Below, piece after piece: positions 6,711 to 13,541 of a stretch of DNA of 16,682 nucleotides; within the stretch, counting starts at the first letter, position 1, and the number at the start of each line of letters is the position of its first letter. The translations under genes and the position numbers were made by a program. Source of the DNA: an uncultured Collinsella sp. GTDB lineage: Bacteria > Actinomycetota > Coriobacteriia > Coriobacteriales > Coriobacteriaceae. Below the pieces are notes generated by a model that saw only the letters and a list, made by a program, of their open reading frames with translations, was not told the origin of the DNA and searched no databases. The stretch lies in NCBI GenBank assembly GCA_958350755.1, contig CATWID010000039.1, forward strand, positions 1 through 16,682. Direction: 5' to 3'.

Positions 6711-6796
6711 TCCAACGCCTCCCCCACCATACGCTCACCACCCAAAACCTACCGTTCACCGACATTTTTGCTTCCCCGAACGGCTTTTGTCGCCCA

Positions 6797-6814
6797 AATG
6801 TTAACGTTGCCATT
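6797..6814 (+). promoter_or_regulatory. LacI-type operator candidate O1 (distal, lacE1)
   Basis: AATGTTAACGTTGCCATT fits the symmetric pattern AATG-N2-AACGTT-N2-CATT with a central CG, as LacI-family operators usually have. Its partner O2 lies 120 bases downstream, centre to centre, which would allow looping between two bound dimers. Confidence 0.6.
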
Positions 6815-6842
6815 GTGCAAACACAGAGCCACCGGGCGGCTC

Positions 6843-6850
6843 AAACGTTT
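6843..6850. promoter_or_regulatory. AAACGTTT palindrome between O1 and O2
   Basis: A perfect eight-base palindrome centred on CG, inside CTCAAACGTTTACG. A related TCAAACGTCAAAA lies at 6943-6955. It may be a site for another LacI-family protein, but it is short enough to be chance. Confidence 0.25.
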
Positions 6851-6916
6851 ACGCGCAAGGAATCGACGGTTCGCAGGCACAGGGGCCATCGGTTCGCGTC
6901 TTATTTTGTGTCGCAA

Positions 6917-6934
6917 AATGGCAACGTCAACATT
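6917..6934 (+). promoter_or_regulatory. LacI-type operator candidate O2 (proximal, lacE1)
   Basis: AATGGCAACGTCAACATT is the same palindrome as O1 in the opposite orientation: its reverse complement AATGTTGACGTTGCCATT differs from O1 at one position. It ends directly against TTGGCA, the best -35 candidate of lacE1, so a bound repressor would block RNA polymerase. Confidence 0.62.
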
Positions 6935-6962
6935 TTGGCAATCAAACGTCAAAAGCTACCAT
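6935..6962 (+). promoter_or_regulatory. Candidate promoter of lacE1-lacG1
   Basis: TTGGCA (6935-6940), a 16-base spacer and TACCAT (6957-6962). The -35 agrees with consensus at four to five positions and the -10 at four. It lies between operator O2 and the AGGAG ribosome site, and overlaps the regulator's presumed target, which supports it. Confidence 0.4.
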
Positions 6963-6995
6963 CGTTGCCAACCCACCGACTCTTAGGAGCTTTGC

Positions 6996-8771
6996 ATGGA
7001 GCAACTCATCGCCACCATCGAAAAGGGCCAGCCCTTTTTCAACGCGATCGCCCGCAACAAGTACCTCAAGGCGATCCGCGACGGTTTTATCTCCGTCATC
7101 CCCATCATCATCTTCTCGTCCATCTTCTGCCTCGTAGCCTCGGTCCCCAACATCTGGGGTTTCTACTGGCCCGATGACATCAACAACGCCCTGTGGAAGT
7201 GCTACAACTACTCCATGGGCATCCTGGCCATCGCCTGCGCCGCCACCACGGCCAAGCACTTCGCCGACGCTCAGAACCGCGACCTGCCCAAGAACAACCA
7301 GATCAACTTCATCTCGTGCATGTGCGCGGCCATCATCGGCTTCTTGCTCCTTTCGAGCGACACGATCGCCACGGACGCCGCCAGCGGCTTCAACACCACC
7401 TATCTTGGTTCCAAAGGCCTGCTGACTGCTTTCATCGCTGCATTTGTGACCGGCATCATCTACAAGTTCTTTATTAAGCGCAACATCACCGTCAAGATGC
7501 CCGAGCAGGTTCCGCCCAACATTTCGCAGACCTTTAAGGACATCATCCCCTTCTCCGTCTGCATCACCGTCTTTTGGGTCTTTGACATCGTCTTTCGCGC
7601 TGCTTTTGGTTTTTGCTTTGCCCAGGGCGTCATCCAGGTGTTCCAGCCCCTGTTCACCGCTGCCGACGGCTACATCGGCCTCGCTGTGATCTACGGCGCC
7701 ATGAGCCTGTTCTGGTTCGTCGGCGTCCACGGTCCCTCGATCGTCGAGCCCGCCATCGCCGCCGCCCTCGTTGCCAACATGACCGACAACCTGGCTGCGT
7801 TCCAGGCTGGCCAGCACGCTTCCGCTGTCCTGACCCAGGGTGCCCAGTACTTCGTCGTCTGCATGGGCGGTACCGGCGCCACGCTCGTCCTGGTCTTTAT
7901 GTTCTGCTTCCTGGCCAAGTCCCAGGAGATGCGCGCCGTCGGTAAGGCCGCCATCGTCCCCGTGTGCTTTGCCGTCAACGAGCCGCTGCTGTTCGCCGCG
8001 CCTATCGTGCTCAACCCCGTCTTCTTTGTCCCGTTTGTTTTTGCCCCGATCGCCAACATCTGGATCCTCAAGATCTTTATCGACTTCTTGGGCATGAACG
8101 GCTTTATGTACACCCTGCCCTGGACCGTCCCCGGCCCCATCGGCACCATCATGGGCTTGGGCTTCCAGCCGCTCGCCTTTGTGATGCTCGCCCTCATCCT
8201 GGTCGTCGACTTTGTCCTGTACTACCCGTTCTTCCGTGCCTATGACGCCCAGAAGTGCGCCGAGGAGGCCGAGATCTCCCAGGAGGAGCTCGCCGCCAAG
8301 AACGCCGAGAAGGCCGCCAAGCTCAACGATGCCTTCCAGGGCAAGGCTGACGCCAAGAGCGTTGCCGCCGGCGCTGCTGCCGAGGCCGTGAAGGTCGACT
8401 CCCCTGCCGCTTCTGCAGCACCCGCTGCCGAGGCAACGACCGTCAGCGACCTCAACGGCAAGCGCGTGCTCGTGCTCTGCCAGGGCGGCGGAACCTCGGG
8501 TCTGCTCGCCAACGCGCTGGCCAAGGCTGCCAAGGAGCGCGGCATCAATCTGGAGACCGCTGCCGAGGCATATGGCAACCACGTCGACATGCTCCCCGAC
8601 TTTGACCTGGTCGTCCTGGCCCCGCAGGCAGCCAGCTACCTGGGCGACCTGCAGAAGGATTGCGAGCGCGTGGACAACAAGTGCGTCGCCTGCCGCGGTA
8701 AGCAGTACATCGAGCTCTCCCAGAACGGCGACAAGTCTCTCGCCTTCGTCTCCGAGCAGCTTTCGAAGTAA
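6996..8771 (+). CDS. lacE: PTS lactose-specific IICB component LacE (copy 1)
   Basis: Membrane permease that imports lactose or a related beta-galactoside and phosphorylates it at C6. The 591-residue protein fuses an N-terminal IIC domain (about 1-420, roughly ten hydrophobic segments) through an Ala/Glu-rich linker (about 420-485) to a cytoplasmic IIB domain (488-591). IIC landmarks are FWFVGVHGPSIVEPA with H245 and FAVNEPLLFAAPI with E329, the residues that contact sugar in the Lac family. IIB shows VLVLCQGGGTSGLLA, whose C495 is the phosphorylated Cys. AGGAG six bases before the ATG fixes the start. It is followed by lacG1 after 66 bases. By eye about half identical to the second LacE at 13542-15302. 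Phosphate must come from LacF, as no IIA domain is attached. A cellobiose-type specificity cannot be excluded from sequence. Confidence 0.93.
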   Translation: MEQLIATIEKGQPFFNAIARNKYLKAIRDGFISVIPIIIFSSIFCLVASVPNIWGFYWPDDINNALWKCYNYSMGILAIACAATTAKHFADAQNRDLPKNNQINFISCMCAAIIGFLLLSSDTIATDAASGFNTTYLGSKGLLTAFIAAFVTGIIYKFFIKRNITVKMPEQVPPNISQTFKDIIPFSVCITVFWVFDIVFRAAFGFCFAQGVIQVFQPLFTAADGYIGLAVIYGAMSLFWFVGVHGPSIVEPAIAAALVANMTDNLAAFQAGQHASAVLTQGAQYFVVCMGGTGATLVLVFMFCFLAKSQEMRAVGKAAIVPVCFAVNEPLLFAAPIVLNPVFFVPFVFAPIANIWILKIFIDFLGMNGFMYTLPWTVPGPIGTIMGLGFQPLAFVMLALILVVDFVLYYPFFRAYDAQKCAEEAEISQEELAAKNAEKAAKLNDAFQGKADAKSVAAGAAAEAVKVDSPAASAAPAAEATTVSDLNGKRVLVLCQGGGTSGLLANALAKAAKERGINLETAAEAYGNHVDMLPDFDLVVLAPQAASYLGDLQKDCERVDNKCVACRGKQYIELSQNGDKSLAFVSEQLSK

Positions 8772-8780
8772 GTAACGCCT

Positions 8781-8814
8781 AGGGCCAGCCGACCATCCAA
8801 GACCGGCTGGCCCT
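8781..8814 (+). terminator. Intercistronic hairpin between lacE1 and lacG1
   Basis: AGGGCCAGCCG and CGGCTGGCCCT form a perfect 11-bp stem with a 12-base loop, starting nine bases after the lacE1 stop. Only a weak TTCGATTT follows, so it may be a leaky terminator or an mRNA-stabilising or processing structure that sets the LacE:LacG ratio. A stem-loop also sits between lacG2 and lacE2. Confidence 0.55.
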
Positions 8815-8837
8815 TCGATTTAGACGATTGGATCATC

Positions 8838-10277
8838 ATGTCCGTTAACCCTGCTAGCGTCACCAACCCGCCTGCGCAGTTTCCCGAGGACTTTGTCTTT
8901 GGCGGCGCCACTGCTGCCTACCAGGTAGAGGGCGAGACCCGCACTCACGGTAAGGGCAAGGTTGCCTGGGACGACTTTCTGGAAGCCCAGGGTCGCTTCT
9001 CTCCCGATCCCGCCTCCGACTTCTACAACCAGTACCCCGTCGACCTGGAGCTGTGCGAGGAGTTTGGCATCAACGGTATTCGCCTCTCCATTGCCTGGAG
9101 CCGCATCTTCCCCAACGGCACCGGCGAAATCAACCCCGAGGGCGTCCAGTTCTACCACGATCTCTTCGCCGAGTGCCACAAGCACCACGTTGAGCCGTTT
9201 GTCACGCTGCATCACTTCGATACGCCGCTTCCCCTCTTTGAGAAGGGTGACTTCCTCAACCGCGAGACCATCGACGCCTTTGTGGACTTTGCCACCTTCT
9301 GCTTTAAGGAGTACGCCGAACAGGTAACCTATTGGTTCACCTTTAACGAGATCTGGGCCGATGCCTCCAACACCTACATCGAGGGCACCTTCCCCGGTGG
9401 CGTCAAGGCGCATCTTGCCGAGGCCTTCCAGTGCGAGCACAACATGATGCTCGCCCACGCCAGGGCAGTACTAGCCTTCCATAACGGCGGTTTTAAGGGC
9501 AAAATCGGCGTCATTCAGTCGCTGGAGTTCAAGTATCCGCTCAACGAGAACGACCCCGCCGACATCAAGGCCGCCAACAACGAGCACGTGCTGCAAAACC
9601 AGTTCTTGCTCGACGCCACCTTCCGCGGCGACTACGCGCCCGACACCCTCGAGTGCGCCAACCGCCTGGCTGCCGTCTCGGGTGGCACCATCGAGATCTT
9701 GGACGAGGACCTCGAGATTATGCGCGAAGCTGCGCTTTACAACGACTACCTGGGCGTTAACAACTACCAGTGCCGTTTCTTGAAGGCTTACGACGGCGAG
9801 AACGACCTGCACCACAATGGTACGGGCGAGAAGGGCACCGGCCGCTGGCGCGTCAAGGGCATTGGCGAGCACGTGAACAAGCCTGGCATCCCTACCACCG
9901 ACTGGGACTGGATCATCTATCCCGAGGGCCTGTTCGATCTGCTCGTCTACATTAAGCAGCGCTACCCCAACTACAAGCAGATCTTCATCACCGAGAACGG
10001 CATGGGCTACAAGGACCCCTACAAGGACGGTTTTGTGGACGACCAGCCGCGCATCGACTACATCGAGCAGCACCTGCGCTGGTTGCTCAAGGCCATAGAG
10101 GTGGGCGTCAACGTGGGCGGCTACTTCCTGTGGAGCCTGCAGGACCAATTCTCCTGGACCAACGGCTACAACAAGCGCTACGGCTTCTTCTACGTAGACT
10201 TTGAGACCCAAAAGCGCACGCCCAAGGCAAGCGCCTACTGGTATAAGCACGTGGCGCAGACCCGTCGTCTGGACTAA
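8838..10277 (+). CDS. lacG: 6-phospho-beta-galactosidase LacG (copy 1), GH1
   Basis: Cytoplasmic hydrolase that splits lactose-6-phosphate into glucose and galactose-6-phosphate. The 479-residue protein covers a full GH1 barrel. The N-terminal signature FVFGGATAAYQVEG is present, the acid/base is E171 in TFNEI, and the nucleophile is E386 in ITENGMG. The phosphate-binding trio of 6-phospho-glycosidases is S439, K446 and Y448 in SWTNGYNKRY; the Trp after the Ser is the form seen in LacG rather than in 6-phospho-beta-glucosidases. The central blocks (PASDFYNQYPVDLEL, AECHKHHVEPFVTLHHFDTP) closely resemble staphylococcal LacG as I remember it. The ribosome site is weak (only GGAT shortly before the ATG) and follows a stem-loop, so translation may depend on lacE1. 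Terminated at 10324-10371. Confidence 0.94.
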   Translation: MSVNPASVTNPPAQFPEDFVFGGATAAYQVEGETRTHGKGKVAWDDFLEAQGRFSPDPASDFYNQYPVDLELCEEFGINGIRLSIAWSRIFPNGTGEINPEGVQFYHDLFAECHKHHVEPFVTLHHFDTPLPLFEKGDFLNRETIDAFVDFATFCFKEYAEQVTYWFTFNEIWADASNTYIEGTFPGGVKAHLAEAFQCEHNMMLAHARAVLAFHNGGFKGKIGVIQSLEFKYPLNENDPADIKAANNEHVLQNQFLLDATFRGDYAPDTLECANRLAAVSGGTIEILDEDLEIMREAALYNDYLGVNNYQCRFLKAYDGENDLHHNGTGEKGTGRWRVKGIGEHVNKPGIPTTDWDWIIYPEGLFDLLVYIKQRYPNYKQIFITENGMGYKDPYKDGFVDDQPRIDYIEQHLRWLLKAIEVGVNVGGYFLWSLQDQFSWTNGYNKRYGFFYVDFETQKRTPKASAYWYKHVAQTRRLD

Positions 10278-10323
10278 AGACTAGCGGGGTTGCCTGCCCA
10301 CATAACCTGTCCCCATTTCTCAG

Positions 10324-10371
10324 CCGGGGGCGGCACGTCACACGGCGCGCCGCCCCCGGTCTTTTGTTTTT
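10324..10371 (+). terminator. Intrinsic terminator of lacE1-lacG1
   Basis: CCGGGGGCGGC and GCCGCCCCCGG form a perfect 11-bp GC stem, followed by TCTTTTGTTTTTG. It lies 46 bases after the lacG1 stop codon and before the first palindromic repeat pair. Confidence 0.9.
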
Positions 10372-10387
10372 GTTCGACCTGGGGGCC

Positions 10388-10452
10388 GTTTATCTCGATC
10401 TGTAACATCTAGCCGAGTTTTTGGGTTCTAGCTGTTACAGATCGAGATGAAC
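10388..10452. repeat. 65-nt palindromic repeat, copy 1 (type A)
   Basis: Outer arms of 20 bases (10388-10407 and 10433-10452) pair fully apart from one T-G wobble; the core is ATCTCGATCTGTAACA against TGTTACAGATCGAGAT. Inner TCTAG/CTAG pairing extends the stem, and the top carries GAGTTTTTGGG. The whole 65-nt unit resembles copy 3 most closely. It lies in the convergent spacer between lacG1 and regulator 2, downstream of the lacG1 terminator. Confidence 0.8.
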
Positions 10453-10468
10453 AGGATTGCGCTTTCCG

Positions 10469-10533
10469 AAGAATCTAAATCTGTAACACGTAGCCCGCTT
10501 TTGACCGTCTACCTGTTACAGATCGAGACAAAC
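10469..10533. repeat. 65-nt palindromic repeat, copy 2 (type B)
   Basis: Same unit, starting 81 bases after copy 1. The left arm reads TCTAAATCTGTAACA and the right arm TGTTACAGATCGAGA; GTAG/CTAC pair inside and CGCTTTTGACCG fills the loop, as in copy 4. A 16-base spacer separates it from copy 1. It ends ten bases before the stop codon of regulator 2. Confidence 0.78.
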
Positions 10534-10543
10534 GGAGTAGGAC

Positions 10544-11572
10544 CTAACCCCGTATGTCCCTAACAGTCGAGCGTTCGACCAGCGTACTCGGCACATGAAT
10601 CGCCTCGATAGACGAGCTCTCTCCAATCGCCGCCTCAAACGCAAGCTTACCGACACCGCGCAAATCAAATCGCAGCGTCGTCAGCCGATTGTGAGGAACA
10701 AGTCCCTCGAGTGCGTCGTCGATACCAGCCACGCTCACGTCGTCGGGCACGGACAGGCCCGCATTCTCGAGCGCGGCGATAACGCCCAGCGCCATCTGGT
10801 CATTTGCCGCAAGCACGGCAGTCGGCGCCTGCGACCCGCCGGCAAGCACCTCGGCCGCAATCCGCTCGCCCATGGTGTACCCACTGTCCGCACTCCAATC
10901 GCCACGCAGCATCGGAGCGGCATCGACATGAGCACGACCCAGCGTATCGCGCCAACCGGCCTCACGAAAACGCGAGGAAATCGAGTTTTCCGGACCCGCC
11001 ACAAACCGCATATTCGAATGACCATGTTCCAGCAGATAATTGGTCAACAGCTCGCACGAACCATACTGGTCGGAGTCGATCGTCGTGCAGCGCGGATGCG
11101 CATACATGGACAGGATGACCGTTCGCACTCCCGGCTGGGGAACAAACTCCTCAAAATCGGGAGCCATGCGGTTCATGTTGAGAATCATGCCGTCGACGGG
11201 TCGCTCGACCATGCGGCGCGAGGCATCGGCAAGTGCATAGGGCTTGTCGCCGCCCATCTCGATCATAGTGACGGCAAAATCGTGCTCGCGCGCCGCTTGC
11301 ATGATACCCTCGAGCGTCGCCAGGTTACCGACACGTGTGATGTTGTACATGCACAGGCCAATAGAACGATACGACCCGCCGCGCAACGCCGCTCCAGCAA
11401 AATTGGGACGAAAGCCCAGCTCTTCCATGGCGGCCAGCACACGCTTGCGCGTCTTTTCCGTCACGTTGGGCATACCGTTGACCACACGAGACACAGTCTG
11501 GCGGCTCACGCCAGCGAGCGCCGCAACCTCTGCCGCGCTCGCCGAACGACCATTCCTTGTCTGCTGAGCCAT
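10544..11572 (-). CDS. LacI-family transcriptional regulator 2
   Basis: A LacI/GalR repressor of 342 residues from the chosen start. The helix-turn-helix AAEVAALAGVSRQTVSRVVN lies at 13-32, the hinge helix reads FRPNFAGAALRGG, and the sensor core shows VDGMILNMNRM, CTTIDSDQYGS, VAGPENSISSRFREAGWRDT and AANDQMALGV. Recognition positions are Arg and Gln. A longer frame begins at 11629, but HTH proteins of this family start close to the HTH; a GTG at 11581, preceded by AGCAGG, is another possible start. It is divergent from lacG2 across a spacer with two operator candidates (O3, O4), and convergent with lacG1. Control of lacG2-lacE2 is inferred from this. Core motifs are shared with the other two regulators, so all three are paralogues. 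Confidence 0.88.
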   Translation of the reverse strand: MAQQTRNGRSASAAEVAALAGVSRQTVSRVVNGMPNVTEKTRKRVLAAMEELGFRPNFAGAALRGGSYRSIGLCMYNITRVGNLATLEGIMQAAREHDFAVTMIEMGGDKPYALADASRRMVERPVDGMILNMNRMAPDFEEFVPQPGVRTVILSMYAHPRCTTIDSDQYGSCELLTNYLLEHGHSNMRFVAGPENSISSRFREAGWRDTLGRAHVDAAPMLRGDWSADSGYTMGERIAAEVLAGGSQAPTAVLAANDQMALGVIAALENAGLSVPDDVSVAGIDDALEGLVPHNRLTTLRFDLRGVGKLAFEAAIGESSSIEAIHVPSTLVERSTVRDIRG

Positions 11573-11763
11573 GCCTTCCACGCTAACCTGCTTCCCAACT
11601 ATTCCCCGCACCCATGGCGCATCGTACATACATTGATAACGTGCTCATGATACCCGAGCCATATACCACAACATGAAAACTTCTGTCAATCAAAACCGCT
11701 TACCGAACAAATACAACCGTTCGCGGCTGTTTGAAGTTGTTTTGTTTCTATACATCCCAGCCG

Positions 11764-11781
11764 GATGTTAACGTGCTCATT
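11764..11781 (+). promoter_or_regulatory. LacI-type operator candidate O3 (lacG2)
   Basis: GATGTTAACGTGCTCATT matches the O1/O2 pattern with one changed end base. Its centre is exactly 22 bases (two helical turns) from O4, so two repressor dimers could bind side by side on one face of the DNA. Confidence 0.6.
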
Positions 11782-11785
11782 GTCA

Positions 11786-11803
11786 AATGTTCACGTGCTC
11801 ATT
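11786..11803 (+). promoter_or_regulatory. LacI-type operator candidate O4 (lacG2)
   Basis: AATGTTCACGTGCTCATT has symmetric AATG/CATT ends and a CACGTG core. Like O2, it runs straight into TTGG (TTGGTT at 11804-11809), a possible -35 box. A -10 box is less clear; TAGTGT at 11825-11830 would need a short 15-base spacer. The rest of the spacer (11630-11763) holds no gene that I can see. Confidence 0.6.
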
Positions 11804-11884
11804 TTGGTTCTAATCATTTTAAGATAGTGTTTATCGGGCTTTTTCACCGCTGAACGCTAACCAGGGAGCCTCCTGAGCGCAAAC

Positions 11885-11899
11885 GCACAATATCGAACA
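11885..11899 (+). promoter_or_regulatory. 15-bp GAACA direct repeat upstream of lacG2
   Basis: GCACAATATCGAACA differs by one base from the site before lacF. It lies 17 bases before the lacG2 start, just ahead of the ribosome site, where a bound protein would block early elongation. It suggests that lacG2 shares a regulator with lacA and lacF in addition to the local LacI protein. Confidence 0.48.
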
Positions 11900-11916
11900 G
11901 CGAGACGAGAGGGTGT

Positions 11917-13365
11917 ATGCATATGTCTTTGCTAAACCGCGTACAGCAGCTGCCGAAGGGCTTTGTTTGGGGCGCCGCAACCGCCGCGTACCAAACGGAA
12001 GGTTCCACGAAGGTGGCAGGCAAGGGTAAGACCATGTGGGACGATTACCTTGTCGCCCAGGGTCGCTTTTTGCCCGACCCGGCCAGTGATTTCTACAACC
12101 GCTACGAGGAGGATATCCGCCTTTCTGCCGAGCATGGACTCAACGCCATCCGTGTGTCCATCGCCTGGACTCGCATCTTCCCCAACGGCGACGATGCCGA
12201 GCCCCTCGCCGAGGGCGTTAAGCACTACCACGAGTTGTTCGCCTGCTGCAAAAAGTATGGCGTCGAGCCCTATGTGTCCCTGCATCACTTTGACTCCCCC
12301 GCCGCCCTGTTCAACCAGGGCGACTGGCTCAACCGCAAGACCGTCGACGCCTATGTGCGCTATGCCGAGTTCTGCTTCCGCGAGTTCCGCGAGGTCAAGA
12401 ATTGGTTCACCATCAACGAGCTCATCAGCCTCTCGCACTCCCAATACATCCAAGGCAACTTCCCGCCCAACCATCACTTTGATGTGACGAGCGGCATCCA
12501 GAGCCAGCACAACGAGCTCGTTGCCCACGCCCGCGCCGTCAACCTGTATAAGGATCTTGACGAGACCGAGCACCTGGGCGGACGCATTGGCATGGTCAAC
12601 GTCCTGACGCCGGCATATCCTGCCACCGACTCGCCCGCCGACCAGCACGCCGCCGACCTGTACAACGCCTTCTACACCGACTTCATCATGGACGGCGCCT
12701 TCCTGGGTCACTACTCCGCGCGCACCCTCTCACTCATCAACGAGATTCTGCGTGCCAACAACGCCACACTTACGGTTGAGGACAGCGACATGGAGGAGCT
12801 CGCCAAGGCGGCGCCCCGCAACGATATGTTCGGCCTCAACTACTATCAGTCGGCGTTTATCGCCGCATACGATGGCGAGTCCACCAACAGCTTTAACGGC
12901 ACCGGAGACAAGGGCACCTCGTGCTTTAAGTTTAAGGGCGTCGGGCAGCAGGTCGATATGCCGGGTATCCCCACCACCGACTGGGATTGGCTCATCTACC
13001 CGCAAGGCCTCTACGACACGCTCAAGCACATCAGCGCCACCTATCCCAACCTCCCCGTCATCTATATCACCGAAAACGGCCTGGGCCACAAGGACCCCGA
13101 GCCCGACGCAAACGGCATCGTCGCCGATCCCGAGCGCATCGACTTTGTCGACCAGCACATGGAGAAGGTGCTCCAGGCGCGCGCCGAGGGCGTCGACGTC
13201 CAGGGCTACTTTATCTGGAGCCTGCAGGACCAGTTCTCGTGGGCCAATGGCTATAACAAGCGCTACGGCCTGTTCTACATCGACTTCGACACGCAAAAAC
13301 GCTACATCAAGCAGTCGGCACTCTGGTACAAGGAGCTCGCCGACACCATGGCGGACGCGCAGTAG
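11917..13365 (+). CDS. lacG: 6-phospho-beta-galactosidase LacG (copy 2), GH1
   Basis: Second cytoplasmic GH1 6-phospho-glycosidase, expected to release galactose-6-phosphate from a sugar brought in by the adjacent LacE. The 482 residues include the signature FVWGAATAAYQTEG, acid/base E168 in TINEL, nucleophile E386 in ITENGLGHKD, and the phosphate trio S441, K448 and Y450 in SWANGYNKRY, again with Trp after Ser as in LacG. It is clearly a paralogue of LacG1, but the region after the acid/base Glu differs (ISLSHSQYIQGNFPP versus IWADASNTYIEGTFPGG). That region borders the aglycone site, so a different beta-galactoside may be preferred. Two ATGs lie two codons apart; GAGAGGG is close to the first (11917) and about ten bases from the second (11923), so either may be used. 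6-phospho-beta-glucosidase is the main alternative. Confidence 0.92.
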   Translation: MHMSLLNRVQQLPKGFVWGAATAAYQTEGSTKVAGKGKTMWDDYLVAQGRFLPDPASDFYNRYEEDIRLSAEHGLNAIRVSIAWTRIFPNGDDAEPLAEGVKHYHELFACCKKYGVEPYVSLHHFDSPAALFNQGDWLNRKTVDAYVRYAEFCFREFREVKNWFTINELISLSHSQYIQGNFPPNHHFDVTSGIQSQHNELVAHARAVNLYKDLDETEHLGGRIGMVNVLTPAYPATDSPADQHAADLYNAFYTDFIMDGAFLGHYSARTLSLINEILRANNATLTVEDSDMEELAKAAPRNDMFGLNYYQSAFIAAYDGESTNSFNGTGDKGTSCFKFKGVGQQVDMPGIPTTDWDWLIYPQGLYDTLKHISATYPNLPVIYITENGLGHKDPEPDANGIVADPERIDFVDQHMEKVLQARAEGVDVQGYFIWSLQDQFSWANGYNKRYGLFYIDFDTQKRYIKQSALWYKELADTMADAQ

Positions 13366-13391
13366 CGCATCGCCTCGCTTTCTCCCGAGAA

Positions 13392-13428
13392 GGGAGCGGC
13401 CCTATGCGATACAAACCCAGCCGCTCCC
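13392..13428 (+). terminator. Intercistronic hairpin between lacG2 and lacE2
   Basis: GGGAGCGGC and GCCGCTCCC form a perfect 9-bp stem with a 19-base loop inside the 176-base gap between lacG2 and lacE2. A C-rich, not U-rich, tract follows, so full termination is unlikely. Attenuation or stabilisation of the upstream message is more plausible. I see no clear separate promoter for lacE2 in the gap. Confidence 0.45.
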
Positions 13429-13541
13429 CTCTCTCCCCCTGGGACCGACCCCGCCTGCACCCGGGCTTTTAGCAAGCGGGAGACCATATAGGTTTTCAAC
13501 GTCCATGCCATTAAGATTTCATGCAAAGAGGAGCGTGAACT

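Noticed and set aside
6843..6955. CcpA cre sites in the lacE1 promoter region
   Set aside because: AAACGTTT and TCAAACGTCA resemble LacI-family sites in general but do not fit the full cre pattern, and CcpA is not expected in an actinobacterium.
6942..8582. 546-codon open frame on the minus strand
   Set aside because: It is antisense to lacE1. Its translation is low-complexity (Gly, Asp, Glu, Val rich), as expected from the complement of GC-rich codons, and it has no recognisable domain.
9471..10250. 259-codon minus-strand frame opposite lacG1, and a similar one opposite lacG2 (11932-12711)
   Set aside because: Both are complements of conserved GH1 coding sequence. Their similarity to each other follows from the LacG paralogy.
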